Source: Acetobacteraceae bacterium
GTDB taxonomy: Bacteria > Pseudomonadota > Alphaproteobacteria > Acetobacterales > Acetobacteraceae
Length of the DNA stretch: 8,111 nucleotides
NCBI GenBank assembly: GCA_003133265.1
Contig: PKWQ01000337.1
Coordinates: 1 to 8,111, forward strand
Direction: 5' to 3'
Part shown: positions 4,557 to 8,111 of the stretch, in pieces
How positions within the stretch are numbered: the stretch's first letter is position 1
How the letters are laid out: every line of letters starts with the position of its first letter
Made by a program: the position numbers and the translations under genes
The notes under the pieces: generated by a model
Told to the model about the DNA's origin: nothing
The model's input: the letters and a program-made list of their open reading frames with translations, nothing else
The model's database searches: none

Positions 4557-7109
4557 TCACAGGTGTGTCGCCCGAAGCCGCAGCGCGTTGGCAATGACCG
4601 ATACGGAACTCAGCGACATCGCGAGCGCCGCGACCACCGGGCTGAGCAGGATGCCGAAAGTCGGATATAGCACGCCTGCGGCCACCGGGATGCCGATCGC
4701 GTTGTAGGCGAAGGCGAACACCAAGTTCTGCCGGATGTTGCGCATGGTTATCCGGCTAAGCGCCCGGGCCCGCGCGATCCCCGCGAGATCACCTTTGACC
4801 AGGGTCACACCCGCGCTCTGGATCGCGACCTCGGTGCCTGTGCCCATCGCGATGCCCACGTCGGCCTCGGCCAACGCAGGCGCGTCGTTCACGCCGTCGC
4901 CCGCCATGGCGACGATCTTCCCTTCGGCACGCAGCTTCTTCACGATGCGGTTCTTGTCCTCAGGCAGGACGTCCGCCTCGACATCGTCAATGCCGAGCTG
5001 CTTGGCCACGGCCTGCGCAGTCGTCTTGTTGTCGCCCGTCAGCATGACGACGTGAATTCCGTCCGACCGGAGGCTGTCGAGCGCCGCCCGCGTGGTCGAC
5101 TTGATCGGATCCGCGATCGCGATGACCCCTCCCGGCTTGCCGTCCACGGCCACGAACAGCGCCGTGGCGCCGGAGCCGCGAAGCGAGTCCGCCTTGGCTG
5201 CCAGGTCGCCAAGGTCGATGCCCTGGTCGGCCATCAGCTTCGCATTGCCGAGGGCCACGAGGCGCCCGCCGACCTTTCCGGTGACACCCTTCCCAGTCAC
5301 CGATACGAAGTCGGACGGCTCATCGGCGGTGATATTCTTCTCCTTGGCGGCGACCATGACCGCGGCCGCAAGCGGGTGCTCGCTCGACCGTTCAAGGCTT
5401 GCGGCCAGCCGCAGGACGTCGTCTTCAGTCAGCCCGGCGGCGGGGACGGCCGACGTGACGCGCGGCTTGCCCTCGGTCAGGGTGCCAGTCTTGTCCACCA
5501 CCAGGGTGTCGACCTTCTCCATCCGCTCCAGGCTTTCGGCCGATTTGATGAGTACGCCTGCACCGGCGCCTTTGCCAACCGCAACCATGATCGACATTGG
5601 CGTGGCCAGGCCCAGCGCGCAGGGGCAGGCGATGATGACGACGGAAACGGCCGCGATCAGCGCGAAGGCAAGCGCAGGCGCCGGTCCCCATACCGCCCAT
5701 GCGATGAAGGCCGCGATGGAGATGGCGAGCACGGCGGGGACGAAGTATCCGGCGACCGTGTCGGCCAGCTTCTGGATCGGCGCACGACTGCGCTGTGCCT
5801 CCGCGACCATGGCGACGATGCGCGACAGCATGCCGCCCGCCCCGAGCGTGTCGGCATGCATGACGAGCGACCCGGTCCCGTTGACGGTCCCGCCGATGAT
5901 CTTGTCGCCGGGCCCTTTGGGCGAAGGCATCGACTCACCCGTGACCATGGACTCGTCCACAGCGCTCTTGCCGTCCACAACGGTGCCATCCACGGGCACC
6001 CCGTCGCCCGGCCGGACGCGTAGACGATCGCCAACCTGGACCTGATCGAGGGCAATCTCCTCGTCCTCATCGCCGTCGCGCAGGCGCCGCGCGGTCTTGG
6101 GTGCGAGGTTCAGCAACGCGCGAATGGCGCCCCCGGTCTGGTCGCGCGCGCGCAGCTCAAGGACCTGGCCGAGCAGCACAAGCACCGTGATGACCGCGGC
6201 CGCCTCGTAGTAGACAGCGACGGTGCCACCCGTCATGCGGAATCCGGCCGGGAACAGCCCAGGAGAAAAGGTCGCGGCCAGGCTGTAGAGGTAGGCAGCC
6301 CCCGTTCCGAGTGCGATGAGCGTGAACATGTTGAGGTGGCCGGTGCGCACTGACGCCGCGCCGCGTTGGAAGAATGGCCACCCGGCCCAAAGGACAACGG
6401 GTGTCGACAAGGCGAACTGGACCCAGATCGATGTCTGCTCGGGGACGAGATCGTGCAGACCGAGCCAAGGGACGTGGCTGCCCATCTCAAGGATGAACAC
6501 GGGAAGCGTCAACACGAGGCCGATCCAGAAGCGGCGCGACATATCAGCCAGTTCATGGTTTGGCGCCGCCTCGGCGGTGACCTCCACTGGCTCGAGCGTC
6601 ATGCCGCAGATGGGACAGCTACCCGGACCGACCTGGCGTATCTGCGGGTGCATGGGGCAGGTGTAGATCGCACCCGGCTTCGCGGGTTCGGCAGCCTCGG
6701 CCTTGAGATAGCTCTCTGGATTCGCCGTAAACTTCGTCTGACACCTCGCCGAACAGAAATGGAAGGTCTGCCCGCCACGGTCGAACCGGTGCTTGGACGT
6801 GGCTGGATCCACCTTCATCCCACAAACAGGGTCGACGGCGGTCTTGGTGTCGTCGGCCGCCTTTGCGGCCTGTGACATATACTTCGCCGGATCGGCCGTG
6901 AACTTCGTTCGGCATCCGCCGCAACAGAAATGGTAAGTCACCCCGTCGTGATCGTGCCGGTGCTTTGAGGTCGCGGGGTCGATCTTCATGCCGCAGACCG
7001 GGTCGGTGACGAGCCTGTCCTGCCCAGCTGCCGACGAAGTGCCTCCGCCACAACCGCAGCAGCTCTTGCTGGAGGTTTCGTGACGATGCTCGGTTTCGTG
7101 TTCACTCAT
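4557..7109 (-). CDS. copA: Cu+/Ag+-exporting P1B-type ATPase with two YHS domains
   Basis: This 850-residue pump moves Cu(I) or Ag(I) out of the cytoplasm using ATP. The N-terminus is His/Cys-rich (HETEHRHET, CCGCGGG), followed by two YHS domains (about 34-78 and 91-135; DPVCGM, then YHFCCGGC or FHFCSARC) and a heavy-metal-binding domain, YTCPMHP to CPICGM (149-170). No classic GMxCxxC domain is present. Core motifs are complete: TGES 390-393, the membrane CPC 495-497, DKTGT 539-543 with Asp539 phosphorylated, the HP pair 578-579 and GDGVND 737-742. Tyr802-Asn803 in helix 7 and MSLSS (831-835) in helix 8 are the Cu(I) ligands typical of the P1B-1 subgroup. GGAG precedes the ATG at 7109. The promoter at 7185-7155 is MerR-type, so induction by copper or silver is likely. 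LemA and two TPM genes follow closely downstream. Confidence 0.95.
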   Translation of the reverse strand: MSEHETEHRHETSSKSCCGCGGGTSSAAGQDRLVTDPVCGMKIDPATSKHRHDHDGVTYHFCCGGCRTKFTADPAKYMSQAAKAADDTKTAVDPVCGMKVDPATSKHRFDRGGQTFHFCSARCQTKFTANPESYLKAEAAEPAKPGAIYTCPMHPQIRQVGPGSCPICGMTLEPVEVTAEAAPNHELADMSRRFWIGLVLTLPVFILEMGSHVPWLGLHDLVPEQTSIWVQFALSTPVVLWAGWPFFQRGAASVRTGHLNMFTLIALGTGAAYLYSLAATFSPGLFPAGFRMTGGTVAVYYEAAAVITVLVLLGQVLELRARDQTGGAIRALLNLAPKTARRLRDGDEDEEIALDQVQVGDRLRVRPGDGVPVDGTVVDGKSAVDESMVTGESMPSPKGPGDKIIGGTVNGTGSLVMHADTLGAGGMLSRIVAMVAEAQRSRAPIQKLADTVAGYFVPAVLAISIAAFIAWAVWGPAPALAFALIAAVSVVIIACPCALGLATPMSIMVAVGKGAGAGVLIKSAESLERMEKVDTLVVDKTGTLTEGKPRVTSAVPAAGLTEDDVLRLAASLERSSEHPLAAAVMVAAKEKNITADEPSDFVSVTGKGVTGKVGGRLVALGNAKLMADQGIDLGDLAAKADSLRGSGATALFVAVDGKPGGVIAIADPIKSTTRAALDSLRSDGIHVVMLTGDNKTTAQAVAKQLGIDDVEADVLPEDKNRIVKKLRAEGKIVAMAGDGVNDAPALAEADVGIAMGTGTEVAIQSAGVTLVKGDLAGIARARALSRITMRNIRQNLVFAFAYNAIGIPVAAGVLYPTFGILLSPVVAALAMSLSSVSVIANALRLRATHL

Positions 7110-7154
7110 GACGCTCTCCGGTTGCGACGCGCCAGATTCGCCGGAGTGGATCTG

Positions 7155-7185
7155 GACGTGGTGATTCCCATGATGGAAAGGTCAA
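7155..7185 (-). promoter_or_regulatory. MerR/CueR-type promoter-operator of the copper ATPase
   Basis: Reading the minus strand, TTGACC lies at 7185-7180, then a 19-base spacer holding TTTCCA-TCA-TGGGAA (7179-7165, one mismatch in the dyad), then a weak -10 CACGTC. This is the layout of CueR/HmrR-controlled copper promoters. The site sits 76 bases before the ATG, against 75 for the homologous site in front of the relic on the plus strand, and both leaders end in CCGGAGAGCGTCATGAG. Confidence 0.75.
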
Positions 7186-7393
7186 GCCCGTTGGCCCTCT
7201 CAATCGCCCGGTTCTGGCTGGCCGACGGCAGGCGGGAAGCTGCGAGAGCCAGGAGCGGCACAACGAGCCATACCGCCGGATCGCGGAAAGCCTAGAGCGG
7301 GATGCAACCATCAGACATTAGAATCCGACGGGGCAGAGATACGGAGCCTGCGCTGCTCTGATGTCGATAGGTTCCCTTGCGCTGGAGTGCGGG

Positions 7394-7528
7394 TCACGAC
7401 TTTGAGCGACGGAGCACCAGGACAGCGATTACCCCGACGACCAGAACGCACAAGACGATGCCGATCCCTCCAAATCCACCCATTCCCCAGCCCATTCCCC
7501 AGCCCCACCCTTCGCTACCGTTCATCAT
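7394..7528 (-). CDS. Small Gly/Trp/Met-rich single-span membrane protein (44 residues)
   Basis: On the minus strand an ATG at 7528-7526 opens a 44-codon frame: MMNGSEGWGWGMGWGMGGFG, then a hydrophobic span (GIGIVLCVLVVGVIAVLVL) and a basic end, RRSKS, before TGA. The start is supported by GGAGAAG four bases upstream; a second ATG follows directly. The layout predicts one membrane helix with the basic tail in the cytoplasm and the short Gly/Trp/Met-rich head outside. Tiny proteins of this style are often seen near heavy-metal and copper export genes, but I cannot name a family and the function is unknown. It lies 284 bases upstream of the ATPase start on the same strand, with the ATPase promoter in between, so it probably has its own transcript. 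A perfect 13-base palindrome lies 33 bases before the start. Confidence 0.72.
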   Translation of the reverse strand: MMNGSEGWGWGMGWGMGGFGGIGIVLCVLVVGVIAVLVLRRSKS

Positions 7529-7965
7529 TGGTCTTCTCCACTAGAAAGGATTCCGCATTCAGTTGGTCCAACTTACCGACGAAGGGGCTGGTTCCAGCGA
7601 CAGCCGAGCGCAACCGACGCTCCGGTAACGACTATGTCCAATGCGAAATTCAGGCGCCTTGTCCATTGGGACGCACCGGCGTTTGCGCTTCGCGGGGGTC
7701 GCCACGCTCGCAAAATTCGGACTGGGCAAATCCTGCGGCAGAGATTGCGCCGGCGATAGGCTCGGGAACTACTCAGCGATGAACTTTGCAATGGTTGCCC
7801 AGAGGCTGTCGGCGACCTTCAGACGCTTCAATAATATCAACGCCCTTCCGGTTTTGGTACAAATATCATTCAGGCCGAGGCTCGCACCAAATGCCCCTTG
7901 GTTCGCGAAATGCTCAAAAACCTCGCATTTGTAGTGGATTGAGTCCACCCGCCGCAAAGAGTCTG
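7529..7965. other. Intergenic region between the small membrane protein and the right-flank gene
   Basis: No confident gene. A minus-strand open frame (7957-7769, 62 codons from a TTG) gives a protein-like sequence with VFEHFANQGAFGASLGLND, but it has no ribosome site and no known family, and its third codon positions are less GC-biased than in the neighbours. A short dyad, GTGGA-TTGAG-TCCAC (7934-7948), lies just past the stop of the right-flank gene. The stretch from about 7790 to 7960 is AT-richer than the rest and may contain the right junction of the cargo. No tRNA, terminal inverted repeat or target duplication was recognised. Confidence 0.4.
7561..7573. promoter_or_regulatory. Palindrome AGTTGG-T-CCAACT upstream of the small membrane protein
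   Basis: A perfect 6+1+6 inverted repeat lies 33 bases before the start of the 44-residue protein, inside the expected promoter zone. On the minus strand TTGGAC overlaps the dyad and could be a -35 box, but the matching -10 (CTTTCT at 17 bases) is poor. It could be an operator for an unseen regulator or a chance palindrome. Confidence 0.3.
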
Positions 7966-8111
7966 TCAGAGTGGTGCCGCCGCCCTGGGCCGTGCTGGAT
8001 GGATTTTGAAAACCATGCCCTCAGTACCGGCCAAGTCAGCCTCGATGTCGGCAAGTTGGAAAAGCTTGCCGTCCAGTTCGCCCTGCAAGGGGAACGCCTC
8101 GCCCAGGCGCG
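7966..8111 (-). CDS. C-terminal end of a large protein, perhaps plasmid helicase/strawberry-notch type (cut by window edge)
   Basis: The minus strand is open from the window edge to a TGA at 7968-7966, giving 47 codons: RLGEAFPLQGELDGKLFQLA, then DIEADLAGTEG and a tail MVFKIHPARPRAAAPL. The L-G-E-x-F, L-x-x-KL and L-A-x-I-E-A-x-L pattern recalls the extreme C-terminus of very large helicase/methylase or strawberry-notch proteins on alphaproteobacterial plasmids and integrative elements, where ParB-like genes are common neighbours. Third positions are strongly GC, as in a real gene. Identification rests on a short tail from memory; a coding end is fairly sure, the family is not. The last 16 residues look unlike the rest and may be new sequence gained at an insertion junction. 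Confidence 0.5.
   Translation of the reverse strand, partial: RLGEAFPLQGELDGKLFQLADIEADLAGTEGMVFKIHPARPRAAAPL

Noticed and set aside
4510..4560. GTG start for LemA overlapping the ATPase stop (GTGA)
   Set aside because: Coupling is possible, but the extra 17 residues spoil the lipoprotein signal and a better ribosome site precedes the ATG at 4509.
5052..6045. Long open frames (over 300 codons) on the plus strand opposite the copper ATPase
   Set aside because: They lie antisense to a well-supported P-type ATPase, have no family resemblance, and are expected in GC-rich DNA as mirror frames.
7110..7290. Minus-strand frame reading DPAVWLVVPLLALAASRLP, resembling a membrane segment
   Set aside because: It has no start codon after its upstream stop and runs through the ATPase promoter and leader; probably chance or an old remnant.
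1..8111. CRISPR arrays, tRNA or rRNA genes, tandem repeats
   Set aside because: Read on both strands; no regularly spaced repeats, cloverleaf-like segments or rRNA-like stretches were recognised.

Overview
The window is GC-rich, uses a GC-biased third codon position, and its best-recognised families have an alphaproteobacterial flavour (sphingomonad or rhizobial type). That assignment is an inference from style, not from a marker gene. Both edges look like plasmid or integrative-element backbone on the minus strand. The left edge (1-371) is the N-terminal part of a ParB/RepB/Spo0J-type nuclease-domain protein. The right edge (7966-8111) is the C-terminal end of a large protein, perhaps a helicase/strawberry-notch polypeptide. 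Between them lies about 7 kb of metal-resistance cargo.

Layout from left to right: a 733-base stretch with no convincing gene, which ends in a good sigma70-like promoter followed by hairpins; a plus-strand gene for an exported, very Met-rich Spy/CpxP-like protein (1105-1716); a plus-strand relic of a copper P-type ATPase (1891-2310), which keeps its own promoter/operator and YHS domain but is broken by two nonsense codons; a short scar with a possible transposase remnant; then a compact minus-strand run read right to left: an 850-residue Cu+/Ag+ P1B-type ATPase (7109-4557), a LemA-family lipoprotein (4509-3904), an exported TPM-domain protein (3907-3122) and a second, membrane-bound TPM-domain protein (3111-2503). 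Upstream of the ATPase, also on minus, is a 44-codon gene for a Gly/Trp/Met-rich single-span membrane protein (7528-7394).

How they may work together: the ATPase would pump Cu(I) or Ag(I) out of the cytoplasm, with its YHS and CPMHP/CPxCGM domains loading or sensing the metal. The Met-rich periplasmic protein could bind Cu(I) or protect envelope proteins. The LemA/TPM/TPM trio is a known envelope-associated gene set of poorly defined function, here packed behind the ATPase (47-base gap, ATGA overlap, 10-base gap), which suggests co-transcription. Both the intact ATPase and the relic carry almost the same MerR/CueR-type promoter: TTGACC, then a 19-base spacer holding a TTCCCA/TGGGAA dyad. No MerR-family regulator gene lies in the window, so the regulator must be elsewhere.

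The most interesting points are the coupling of LemA/TPM genes to a copper pump, the dead second ATPase with a live-looking operator and leader, the Met-rich chaperone with a promoter-hairpin leader, and the tiny membrane protein.
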